A program made the translations under genes and the position numbers. Of a stretch of DNA of 10,436 bases, positions 1-5,570 are shown in pieces. Source of the stretch: Thermoleophilaceae bacterium (GTDB taxonomy: Bacteria; Actinomycetota; Thermoleophilia; Solirubrobacterales; Thermoleophilaceae); NCBI GenBank assembly GCA_013813135.1, contig JACCSF010000386.1, positions 1-10,436 on the forward strand. Direction: 5' to 3'. The first letter of the stretch is position 1. Each line of letters starts with the position of its first letter. The notes under the pieces were generated by a model. It did not search any database. It was not told where the DNA came from and saw nothing but the letters and a program-made list of their open reading frames with translations.

Positions 1-401
1 AGATCGGCGACTCGTACGGCGGCGCTCAACCGTTCCGGGTCGGCTCGAAAGAGCGCATCCGCCACCGAGGCCCACACGGCCCCGGCGCCCACGGCAAGGT
101 CGTCGGGGCTCGTCGCCGTGGCGCGCCCCAGCGCGATCGGCCGCGGGCGCCCGGTCGGACCGTCGGGGAGCCGCGACACCGTGGCCGTGCTGCGGTCGGT
201 ACCGGTCGCGAAGGTGGCCCCGAGCCCGGTCTCGACTTCGTTGGGCGCGGACAGCGGTACCTCGCGCAGGACCCGGTTCGTGGCCGCGCTTATCTCGACG
301 GCGCCGGCGCCCGGGGGGCTGCCGGCAGAGTTGCGCGAGAAGAGCTCAGCGGCCAGCCAGAACGCCACCAGCCCCCCGACCGCCGTCGCGCCGAGCAGCA
401 C
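1..401 (-). CDS. Partial membrane-anchored protein, probable beta-propeller ectodomain
   Basis: The minus frame is open from the left window edge up to a GTG at 399-401 and gives about 133 residues of the N-terminal part; the C-terminus lies outside the window. It opens with a hydrophobic segment (about residues 2-20, LLGATAVGGLVAFWLAAELF) and, if read further upstream, an Arg-rich stretch precedes it, so an N-terminal membrane anchor is likely. The remainder is soluble and contains VEISAATNRVLREVPL and LAVGAGAVWASVADALFR. These resemble blades of YncE/Vgb/NHL-type beta-propellers, in which a VGAGAVW-like strand recurs. It begins about 30 nt after the stop of the copper oxidase gene on the same strand, so the two are probably co-transcribed. 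No ATG is available and the Shine-Dalgarno is weak; the frame has no stop upstream of 401, so the true start may lie further upstream, overlapping the oxidase gene. The propeller call is an inference from repeat-like strands; the function is unknown. Confidence 0.55.
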   Translation of the reverse strand, partial: MLLGATAVGGLVAFWLAAELFSRNSAGSPPGAGAVEISAATNRVLREVPLSAPNEVETGLGATFATGTDRSTATVSRLPDGPTGRPRPIALGRATATSPDDLAVGAGAVWASVADALFRADPERLSAAVRVAD

Positions 402-430
402 GACGCCTGCGGGCAGGCGAAGCCCTCGCC

Positions 431-2836
431 TCAGCCGCGCCCGACCTGGTAGTGGGCCAGCACCCTGGCCGGGGTCAAAGCCGTCGGATAGATCGCGACC
501 TCGTCGATGTCCGCGGACGAGTAGGCGCTGGCCGTGCTCGCCCGCCCGATGTTGAGCGCGGTTGCGTTCGAGGTCAGGGTCGTGTTCGTGGCCGCGGCGG
601 TCCGGTCGACGCCATCAACGTAGACGTGCACCTCGGCGCCGTTCTTGGTCGCCACAACGTGGTGCCACAGCTGGTCCGTGATCGCGGTCGTGGAGGAGGC
701 GATGTTGGTGGCCCCGGTACCTCCGGGCACGAGGACCAGCTTGTTGTTCTGACCGAAACCGAGCGAGGCGACGCCCGCGCCCTTGTGGAGAAGCCGTTGG
801 GTGGTGCCCTGGACAGAGCCCCGTTTGACCCAGAGCTCGTAGCTGAACACGTCACCCCTGTCGAGCGCGTTGTTATCGGGAACGCTCACGTAGTCGTCGG
901 TCCCGTCGAAACGGGCCGCGAGATTGGAGTCGCCCGCCAGCGCGCCCGGCACCCCGCGGGTGACGCCGCCGAGATAGCTGCCGCCGGCCGCGTTTCCGGT
1001 CGTGTCCAGCGCAGCCCCGGTCGTCTCGGCGAGCCGCCAGTAGCCGACGGGGCCGTCCGCCAGCACGGCATCGCGGTACGCGTTCGGGACCGCGGTCACG
1101 GTGAAGTCTGTCGAGCTGGTCGCCGTGCCGCCGGCCGTGGTCACGCGGATCGGGCCTGTGGTCGCACCCGACGGCACCGTGGCCGTAATGCTCGTCGAAG
1201 AGGACACGTTGAGCTGGGTGGCCGCCACGTTGTTGAACGTCACGCCGCTGGCTCCCGTGAAGTTGGTGCCGCTGATCTCGACCACGGAGCCCACGCTTCC
1301 GCTCTCCGGCGAGAAGCCCGTCACGGTGGGCGCCGGCGGAGTCGGGGCGTTGTTCACCGTCACGAATGGCGCTACCGACGGCACGCCGTTCGAGTTGACG
1401 AGGAACAGCATGTACGGTCCCGGCGGCGCAGTGGTGCCGTTCGCGGGAGCGGTCACGCTCAGGTCATTGCCGCTCGTGGCGGTGAAGGACAGCTCGACCG
1501 AGCGCTGGTCCTGGTGCAGGGAGTGCGTGGTCGAGCTGGGCCGGATCAGCACCACTCGGTCGATCGAGGACGCCTCGGGCGTCGAGACGTTGAACTGGGC
1601 GCCGTACGCGACCGTCGAAGGCGCCGAGGAGATCGTCGGGCGCGCTCCCTGGAACAGGTACGGCGGCGAGTAGATCTCGGCCATCGTCTGCTGTGTGCCG
1701 TTGTCGTGCCCGGCGGACAACACGCGGCCGTCTGGCAGCAGCACGGCGGTCGAGTGGTAGACGCGCGGGCCCTGCTGGGTCGCCATCTGCGTCCAGGTCT
1801 CGGTCTGCGGGTCGAACAGCTCGGCCTGCTTGACCGGGTTGGTGTAGGTGCCGCCACCGCCGCCGCCTACCGCGAGCACCTTGCCGTCTGGGAGCAGCAC
1901 GCCGTTGGCCCAGACCCGGCCGCTGTTCAGCGAGCCGACCGCCCGCCACGACGGGCTCGTTCCGGAGAAGTTGCCGATCTCGGCGGTCGCGCTGCCGCCA
2001 CCCGAGCCGTTCGGGCCACCGAAGATCAGCAGCTTGTTGGAACCCGGCAGCAGGATTGACGAACCCGACTCGCCCCTGCCGGCGAAGTTGGTCAGCGCCG
2101 AGGCGGCCCAGGTGTTGGTGGACGTGTTGAAGAGCTGCGTGCGCGCCAGGTTGGTCCAGGCGATCTTCCCGTTCGCCAGCAGGTGGAGCTTCGGATAGTT
2201 GCCGTAGCCCTTGTTGGCCGTGGCGGGGAGCGCGGTGACGGTGTTCGAGGCGGGGTCGTACGAGTCGACGGTGGTGGCCTTCTGGCTGTTGTCGACGTCC
2301 TTGAAGCCGCCGAACACCAGCACGCGCCCGCTCGGCAGGGTCACGTTGGTGGGATACCAGCGCTCTTCGCCTAGCAGCGGCCCGGAGGTGAACGTGCCGC
2401 CGGCGGGGTCGTAGATGTCCGTGTTCTTGACCCCCAGGCCGAAGGCGCCGCGGTGCACGTGACCGCCGGTCAGGAGCAGGCGGCCGTCGGCCAGGAACGA
2501 GTGCCCCGCGCAGAAGATGTCGCGGTTCCAGCTGAGGCTGACGTTGGTCGAGGCGCCGGTGGCGGGATTCCACACGTACGCGTCGCTGCCAACCGCGCGG
2601 TAGGGGTATGAGAACAGCAGCACGCGCCCGTTCGGGAGCACCACGCTGTGGATGCCCTTCACCCCGATGTCGAACGGAGCCCCCCAGGAACCGATCACGG
2701 CCGGGTCGGTCGGGCTCTGTGCCGTCGCCGGGTCGGCGCCGGACGAGGGCAGCGCGAACGCGATCAGAGCGGCCGCGACGGCAATCGCCGCACCTACGCG
2801 GCTCACATCTGAAACCAGCGCCCTCGCCAGACTCAC
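431..2836 (-). CDS. Secreted copper-radical oxidase (galactose/glyoxal oxidase-like, Kelch) with IPT/TIG and LamG domains
   Basis: An 801-residue protein. Residues 1-39 look like a Sec signal peptide (hydrophobic core at about 15-30, cleavage near ATA-QS), so it acts outside the cell. Residues 45-395 carry Kelch-type strands (LPNGRVLLFS, LADGRLLLTGG, LPSGRVLVFGG, LPDGKVLAVGGG, LPDGRVLSAG). Residues 398-495 match the C-terminal early-set domain of galactose oxidase, 503-580 an IPT/TIG fold, and about 588-797 a LamG/concanavalin-like domain. By motif alignment to galactose oxidase, Cys109 (IFCAG) and Tyr161 (ERWYP) would form the Tyr-Cys cofactor, while Tyr360-His361 (RVYHS) and His438 (TTHSLHQDQR) complete the copper site. 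The RWYP context resembles glyoxal oxidase and GlxA more than fungal galactose oxidase, and no Trp sits at the Trp290 position. Such enzymes oxidise alcohols or aldehydes with O2, releasing H2O2; the substrate here cannot be read from sequence. The GTG start at 2836 has GGGAAGAGGG 7 nt upstream. Confidence 0.88.
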   Translation of the reverse strand: MSLARALVSDVSRVGAAIAVAAALIAFALPSSGADPATAQSPTDPAVIGSWGAPFDIGVKGIHSVVLPNGRVLLFSYPYRAVGSDAYVWNPATGASTNVSLSWNRDIFCAGHSFLADGRLLLTGGHVHRGAFGLGVKNTDIYDPAGGTFTSGPLLGEERWYPTNVTLPSGRVLVFGGFKDVDNSQKATTVDSYDPASNTVTALPATANKGYGNYPKLHLLANGKIAWTNLARTQLFNTSTNTWAASALTNFAGRGESGSSILLPGSNKLLIFGGPNGSGGGSATAEIGNFSGTSPSWRAVGSLNSGRVWANGVLLPDGKVLAVGGGGGGTYTNPVKQAELFDPQTETWTQMATQQGPRVYHSTAVLLPDGRVLSAGHDNGTQQTMAEIYSPPYLFQGARPTISSAPSTVAYGAQFNVSTPEASSIDRVVLIRPSSTTHSLHQDQRSVELSFTATSGNDLSVTAPANGTTAPPGPYMLFLVNSNGVPSVAPFVTVNNAPTPPAPTVTGFSPESGSVGSVVEISGTNFTGASGVTFNNVAATQLNVSSSTSITATVPSGATTGPIRVTTAGGTATSSTDFTVTAVPNAYRDAVLADGPVGYWRLAETTGAALDTTGNAAGGSYLGGVTRGVPGALAGDSNLAARFDGTDDYVSVPDNNALDRGDVFSYELWVKRGSVQGTTQRLLHKGAGVASLGFGQNNKLVLVPGGTGATNIASSTTAITDQLWHHVVATKNGAEVHVYVDGVDRTAAATNTTLTSNATALNIGRASTASAYSSADIDEVAIYPTALTPARVLAHYQVGRG

Positions 2837-2871
2837 GACACGCCCTCTTCCCTAACGCTCGTCGGGGGTGC

Positions 2872-2901
2872 AGCCTATCTCAGGTAGACATAACCAGGCA
2901 A
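2872..2901 (-). promoter_or_regulatory. Possible sigma-70-type promoter for the oxidase gene
   Basis: On the minus strand TTGCCT (2901-2896) and TAGGCT (2877-2872) are separated by 18 nt. This would place transcription start near 2865 and give a short 5' leader that includes the Shine-Dalgarno of the oxidase gene. The match to TTGACA/TANNNT is only partial and rests on inspection alone. Confidence 0.3.
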
Positions 2902-2938
2902 GCAGGTCTGAGGTAGCCAGGGGGCGCTGTCGCGCCGA

Positions 2939-2944
2939 TAGAGT
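2939..2944 (+). promoter_or_regulatory. Possible -10 element for proC with very short or leaderless transcript
   Basis: TAGAGT fits the actinobacterial TANNNT -10 pattern and ends 9 nt before the proC ATG. No Shine-Dalgarno-like sequence is visible between it and the start codon (GAGTCTCGCGGCG precedes ATG). A leaderless or near-leaderless mRNA would explain both, as is common in actinobacteria. No convincing -35 box was found. Confidence 0.25.
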
Positions 2945-2953
2945 CTCGCGGCG

Positions 2954-3712
2954 ATGCAGATCGGGCTCATCGGCGCCGGCAACATGGCCTCCGCGCTTGC
3001 TCGCGGGATAGGCGAGCCGGCGCTGGTGGCCGACGTCGACGCGGTCAGGGCGGAGGCGCTCGCCGGGGAGCTCGGCGGGGAGGCCGTCGGCTCGAATGCC
3101 GAGCTGGCGGAGCGCTCCGATGTCGTGGTGCTCTGCCACAAGCCGAAACAGCTGGCCGAGGTGGCGGAGCAGGTCGCGGGCCGGGCCAAGGCCGTCGTGT
3201 CGATTCTCGCCGCCACCGACACCGCTTCGCTGGAGGCGGCCTATCCGGCCGTGCCCGTCTATCGCTTCATCCCGAACATCCCCGCCGAGGTGCGCCAGGG
3301 CGTGCTCTGCTACGTCCCCGGACGGCTCGCGCAGGACGGGCCCGAGGACGAGATCCTCGAGCTGTTCGGCCGAGCCGGGGCGATCATCCCGCTCGCCAGC
3401 GAGCCGCTGATCGAGCCGGCCATGGCGCTGATGAGCTGCGGCCCGGCGTTCATGGCACTGGTTGCCGAGTCCTTCGCCGAGGCGGGCGCGGCCCACGGGC
3501 TGGCGCCCGACGAGGCCCTGCGCATGACCGTCGAGACGATGGCCGGCACCGCCGCCTACCTGCGCGAGCACGAATACGACACAGCGGCCGTGAAGGTGCG
3601 CGTGGCCACGCCCGGAGGGACCACCGAGCGCGGCCTGATCACGCTCGAGCAGCAGGGCCTGCGCGACGTGTGCAGGTCGGCCGTCGACGCCGTGGTCGAG
3701 GCGACGCGCTGA
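2954..3712 (+). CDS. proC: Pyrroline-5-carboxylate reductase family protein
   Basis: A 252-residue protein of the P5C reductase family, whose members reduce pyrroline-5-carboxylate to L-proline with NAD(P)H in the cytoplasm, the last step of proline synthesis. An N-terminal Rossmann motif (IGLIGAGNMASALARG, residues 3-18) binds the dinucleotide. RFIPNIPAEVRQGV (104-117) corresponds to the RxMPNTP loop. CGPAFMALVAESFAEAGAAHGL (about 162-183) and VATPGGTTERGLITLE (217-232) belong to the C-terminal dimerisation and substrate domain and fit the ProC signature. It is slightly shorter than the usual 265-275 residues. Several family-typical positions differ: PNIP for PNTP, CGPAF for SGPAY, and CHKPKQ for the usual VKPQ. 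It may therefore be a divergent paralogue, though ProC is the best single call. No Shine-Dalgarno precedes the ATG. It is the first gene of the plus-strand run, and its TGA overlaps the next ATG by one base. Confidence 0.85.
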   Translation: MQIGLIGAGNMASALARGIGEPALVADVDAVRAEALAGELGGEAVGSNAELAERSDVVVLCHKPKQLAEVAEQVAGRAKAVVSILAATDTASLEAAYPAVPVYRFIPNIPAEVRQGVLCYVPGRLAQDGPEDEILELFGRAGAIIPLASEPLIEPAMALMSCGPAFMALVAESFAEAGAAHGLAPDEALRMTVETMAGTAAYLREHEYDTAAVKVRVATPGGTTERGLITLEQQGLRDVCRSAVDAVVEATR

Positions 3713-4017
3713 TGGACCCCTGGCTGGCCGTCACCCGCGGGGACGTCGCGGACTACGTCAACACCCTGGCGCTGGTCTACCTGGTGCTGATCTTCATCCG
3801 CATCATCCTCAGCTGGATCCCGCGGATCCCGTACAACCGCTGGCTGGCGGCCTTCCTGAAGTTCGTGACCGACGTGACCGATCCGTACCTGAACCTCTTC
3901 CGGCGCATCCTGCCTCCCGTGCGGATCGGCCCGGGCGCGCTCGATCTCAGCCCGATCGTGGCCACCTTCGTGCTGATCATCGTGAGCAGCCTGCTCGCCA
4001 ACGCGATCCGGGGGTGA
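3712..4017 (+). CDS. YggT family membrane protein
   Basis: A 101-residue integral membrane protein with one YggT unit. Two hydrophobic helices, about residues 17-36 and 79-98, flank a conserved basic/aromatic region in which WIPRIPYNRW, VTDPYLNLFRRILPP and the following RIGPGALDLSPIV match the family. Gamma-proteobacterial YggT has two such units; single-unit forms are usual in actinobacteria and firmicutes, where the gene lies next to sepF and divIVA in the cell-division cluster. The molecular role is poorly defined, with links to osmotic tolerance and envelope or division functions. The ATG at 3712 overlaps the proC stop (TGATG) and is preferred over a GTG/TTG-type start 42 nt upstream, because the extra residues are an Arg-rich shadow of proC and the YggT fold begins after MDPW. 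GAGGCG lies about 8 nt upstream. The stop overlaps the lspA start. Confidence 0.88.
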   Translation: MDPWLAVTRGDVADYVNTLALVYLVLIFIRIILSWIPRIPYNRWLAAFLKFVTDVTDPYLNLFRRILPPVRIGPGALDLSPIVATFVLIIVSSLLANAIRG

Positions 4018-4475
4018 GGGTCCCAGGCCCGGCTGCGGCGCTCGCCACCGCGGGCCTCGTCGTTGCGGTCGACCAGGCGACCAAGCAGCTCGTCGCCACG
4101 AACATCGCGCGCGGCGATCAGGTGGGCGTGATCCCCGGCCTCGACTTCACCAACACGCGCAACACCGGCGTGGCGTTCGGGGCGCTCGAGGGCGGCGGGG
4201 TGATCGTGGCGGTCCTGATCGGTGTCTCGCTCGCCCTGCTGCTGGGCTACTTCGCAGCCAACCGCGAGCGGCCCTGGCTGTGGCTGCCGGTCGGGATGCT
4301 CCTGGGCGGCGCGCTCGGCAACCTGGCCGACCGGGCCCGTGAGGGAGCGGTGATCGACTTCATCGATCCGATCGCCTGGCCGGCGTTCAACGTCGCCGAC
4401 TCCTCCATCGTGCTGGGCGTGCTGGTGCTGCTGTGGGTGGTGGAGGAGGGGCCGCGGCGGCGCCGCTCCACCTAG
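4014..4475 (+). CDS. lspA: Lipoprotein signal peptidase (signal peptidase II)
   Basis: A 153-residue polytopic membrane aspartyl peptidase that removes the signal peptide from diacylglyceryl-modified prolipoproteins, after Lgt has lipidated the lipobox Cys. Family motifs appear in order: VDQATKQ (19-25), NTRNTGVAFG (47-56), GGALGNLADR (98-107), AVIDFID (112-118) and FNVADS (125-130). The catalytic aspartates are predicted to be Asp106 and Asp129. Four membrane segments fit: about 7-25, 62-82, 88-104 and 130-145. The length is typical of the shorter forms. The GTG start shares GTGA with the yggT stop, implying translational coupling. The 3' end overlaps the start of the pseudouridine synthase gene by 43 nt. 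The C-terminal EEGPRRRRST tail is a normal positive cytoplasmic end. Confidence 0.95.
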   Translation: MRVPGPAAALATAGLVVAVDQATKQLVATNIARGDQVGVIPGLDFTNTRNTGVAFGALEGGGVIVAVLIGVSLALLLGYFAANRERPWLWLPVGMLLGGALGNLADRAREGAVIDFIDPIAWPAFNVADSSIVLGVLVLLWVVEEGPRRRRST

Positions 4476-5392
4476 AGGCGTCCGCCGAGGACGCCGGGTT
4501 GCGCCTGGACGCCTTCCTGGCGGCGCGCGGAGCGGCCGCGTCACGCTCGGCGGCGCAGCGCCTGATCGACTCGGGGGCTGTGCTCGTCGACGGCGCGCCC
4601 AGGCCGAAGAACCACCGGGTCGCGGCCGGCCAGGTGATCTCCATCGAGGCCGAAGCGGGCGCCTCGTCCAGGCGGGAGACGCTCCCGGAGCTCGAGGTCG
4701 TCTACGAGGACGCCGACCTGCTCGTGGTGGACAAGCCGGCCGGCCTGGTGACCCACCCGGCTCCCGGTCACCGCGGCCCCACGCTGGCGGAGGCGCTGAG
4801 CGGCCGCGCGGCGGGCGGGCCCGACCCTGAGCGCGCGGGGATCGTGCACCGGCTGGACCGGGACACTTCGGGCCTGCTGGCGGTGGCCAAGACCGAGGAG
4901 GCGCACGCCGCGCTCTCCGATCAGCTGCGGGCGCGCGAGGTGAAGCGTGAGTACCTCGCCCTCGTGGCCGGCCACCCGGAGGCCGAGAGCGGCACCATCG
5001 ACGCGCCGATCGGACGCGACCGGGCGCGACGCACGGTCGTGTCCACGCGCAGCGACCGGCCGCGGGCGGCGGTCACGCGCTTCGAGGTGATCGAGCGCCT
5101 GCCCGCCACCACCCTGCTGCGCGTGAACCTGGAGACGGGCCGCACGCACCAGATCCGCGCACACCTCGCGGCGATCGGCCATCCGGTGTGCGGCGACTCC
5201 CAGTACGGCGGCCGCGCCTGTGGCCGCGAGCTCGGCCTCGAACGGCAATTTCTCCACGCGCAGAGGTTGATGTTTAGGCATCCGCGCACCGGGGAAATCG
5301 TCGTGTGCGAGTCCAAACCGCCCGTCGACCTGCGTCGCGCGCTCGATGCGGCAAGACGGGAGCAAGTCTCCGGAGGGCCAGACGGGGACTGA
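4433..5392 (+). CDS. rluD: RluA/RluD-family 23S rRNA pseudouridine synthase
   Basis: A 319-residue cytoplasmic RNA-modifying enzyme that isomerises uridine to pseudouridine. It has an N-terminal S4 RNA-binding domain (about residues 12-75, with AGLRLDAFLA and SRSAAQRLIDSGAVLVDG), then the RluA catalytic domain. HRLDRDTSGLLAVAKT (139-154) holds the catalytic aspartate, Asp142. LEVVYEDADLLVVDKPAGLVTHP and the C-terminal TGRTHQIRAHLAAIGHPVCGD complete the family pattern. The start is GTG at 4433 inside lspA; the only later in-frame candidate, TTG at 4499, would remove the first S4 strand. The leader residues GGGGGAAAA are a by-product of the overlap and are probably unstructured. Pairing of lspA with an rluD-type gene is common in bacteria. 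Assignment to helix-69 sites (RluD specificity) is by family resemblance only; another RluA-type target is possible. Confidence 0.9.
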   Translation: MGGGGGAAAAPLHLEASAEDAGLRLDAFLAARGAAASRSAAQRLIDSGAVLVDGAPRPKNHRVAAGQVISIEAEAGASSRRETLPELEVVYEDADLLVVDKPAGLVTHPAPGHRGPTLAEALSGRAAGGPDPERAGIVHRLDRDTSGLLAVAKTEEAHAALSDQLRAREVKREYLALVAGHPEAESGTIDAPIGRDRARRTVVSTRSDRPRAAVTRFEVIERLPATTLLRVNLETGRTHQIRAHLAAIGHPVCGDSQYGGRACGRELGLERQFLHAQRLMFRHPRTGEIVVCESKPPVDLRRALDAARREQVSGGPDGD

Positions 5393-5397
5393 GATAC

Positions 5398-5428
5398 AAA
5401 GCGAGGCGGCTCTCAGCCGCCTCGCTTT
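5398..5428 (+). terminator. Strong hairpin terminator after the rluD-family gene
   Basis: A perfect 14-bp inverted repeat (5398-5411 with 5415-5428, arms AAAGCGAGGCGGCT and AGCCGCCTCGCTTT) with a CTC loop starts 5 nt after the stop codon. The A and T runs are part of the stem, and only three T follow before ACG, so it is not a classical long-U terminator. Position and stability nevertheless make it the likely end of the proC-to-rluD transcript. Because it is symmetrical it could act in both directions. Confidence 0.75.
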
Positions 5429-5440
5429 ACGTCTGGGCTC

Positions 5441-5446
5441 TATCCT
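5441..5446 (+). promoter_or_regulatory. Possible -10 box for the rpsB operon
   Basis: TATCCT matches the TATNNT pattern, lies 13 nt after the terminator and about 125 nt before the rpsB start. A promoter is expected here because a terminator separates rpsB from the upstream genes. The expected -35 region falls within the terminator's right arm, and no good TTGACA-like hexamer is present, so the call is weak. Confidence 0.3.
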
Positions 5447-5470
5447 TGGCGCCGCACGTACCACTACCAA

Positions 5471-5538
5471 CCCGCCGGAACAGGCGGCCGCGACCCTGCC
5501 CGGGGCAGACATCCCGGGTCCGCGAGCCGGCCGGCGGG
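5471..5538 (+). promoter_or_regulatory. Structured 5' leader upstream of rpsB (candidate autoregulatory element)
   Basis: Several complementary segments lie between the terminator and rpsB. CCCGCCGG (5471-5478) is exactly complementary to CCGGCGGG (5531-5538) and would close the element. Inside it, CGCGACCC (5489-5496) pairs with 5516-5524 apart from one bulged C at 5520, around a small TGCC-CGG-GGCA hairpin (5497-5507). A competing local hairpin, CCGCC (5472-5476) with GGCGG (5483-5487), would exclude the closing stem. The rpsB-tsf leader of E. coli is a known S2-controlled translational operator; whether this element is analogous is an inference. In a GC-rich genome some pairing arises by chance. 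Confidence 0.4.
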
Positions 5539-5556
5539 CAACGCCAGACACACGAC

Positions 5557-5563
5557 AAGGGAG
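5557..5563 (+). promoter_or_regulatory. Ribosome binding site that sets the rpsB TTG start
   Basis: AAGGGAG lies 7 nt before TTG at 5571, with an unusually AT-rich spacer (TTTTTAT) that should keep the initiation region unpaired. It is the strongest Shine-Dalgarno-like site near this junction. It fixes the start at the residue expected for S2 (MATEVGIKELLEAG) and not at earlier in-frame codons. Confidence 0.75.
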
Positions 5564-5570
5564 TTTTTAT

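Noticed and set aside
118..555. 145-codon plus-strand frame near the left edge
   Set aside because: Pro/Ser/Arg-rich shadow; the minus frame gives a membrane anchor plus propeller-like strands and better codon pattern.
1851..1872. CCGCCACCGCCGCCGCC-like repeat as a tandem repeat element
   Set aside because: It encodes the poly-Gly loop (residues about 324-329) in a Kelch blade of the oxidase and is too short to be a separate repeat.
452..2059. 535-codon plus-strand open frame antisense to the oxidase
   Set aside because: Arg/Gly/Val-rich translation without recognisable motifs; long antisense frames are expected opposite GC-rich genes, and the minus strand encodes a clear multi-domain enzyme.
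2852..3571. 239-codon minus-strand frame over proC
   Set aside because: Antisense to a recognised gene, with no motif of its own.
5346..5570. N-terminal extension of rpsB by 75 codons
   Set aside because: It would run through the terminator hairpin and leader and lacks S2 similarity; the TTG with AAGGGAG fits the family start.
5539..5570. Attenuator terminator in the rpsB leader using the TTTTTATTT run
   Set aside because: No stem directly abuts the T-run; the nearest arm ends about 25 nt upstream, and the run lies between the Shine-Dalgarno and the start codon.
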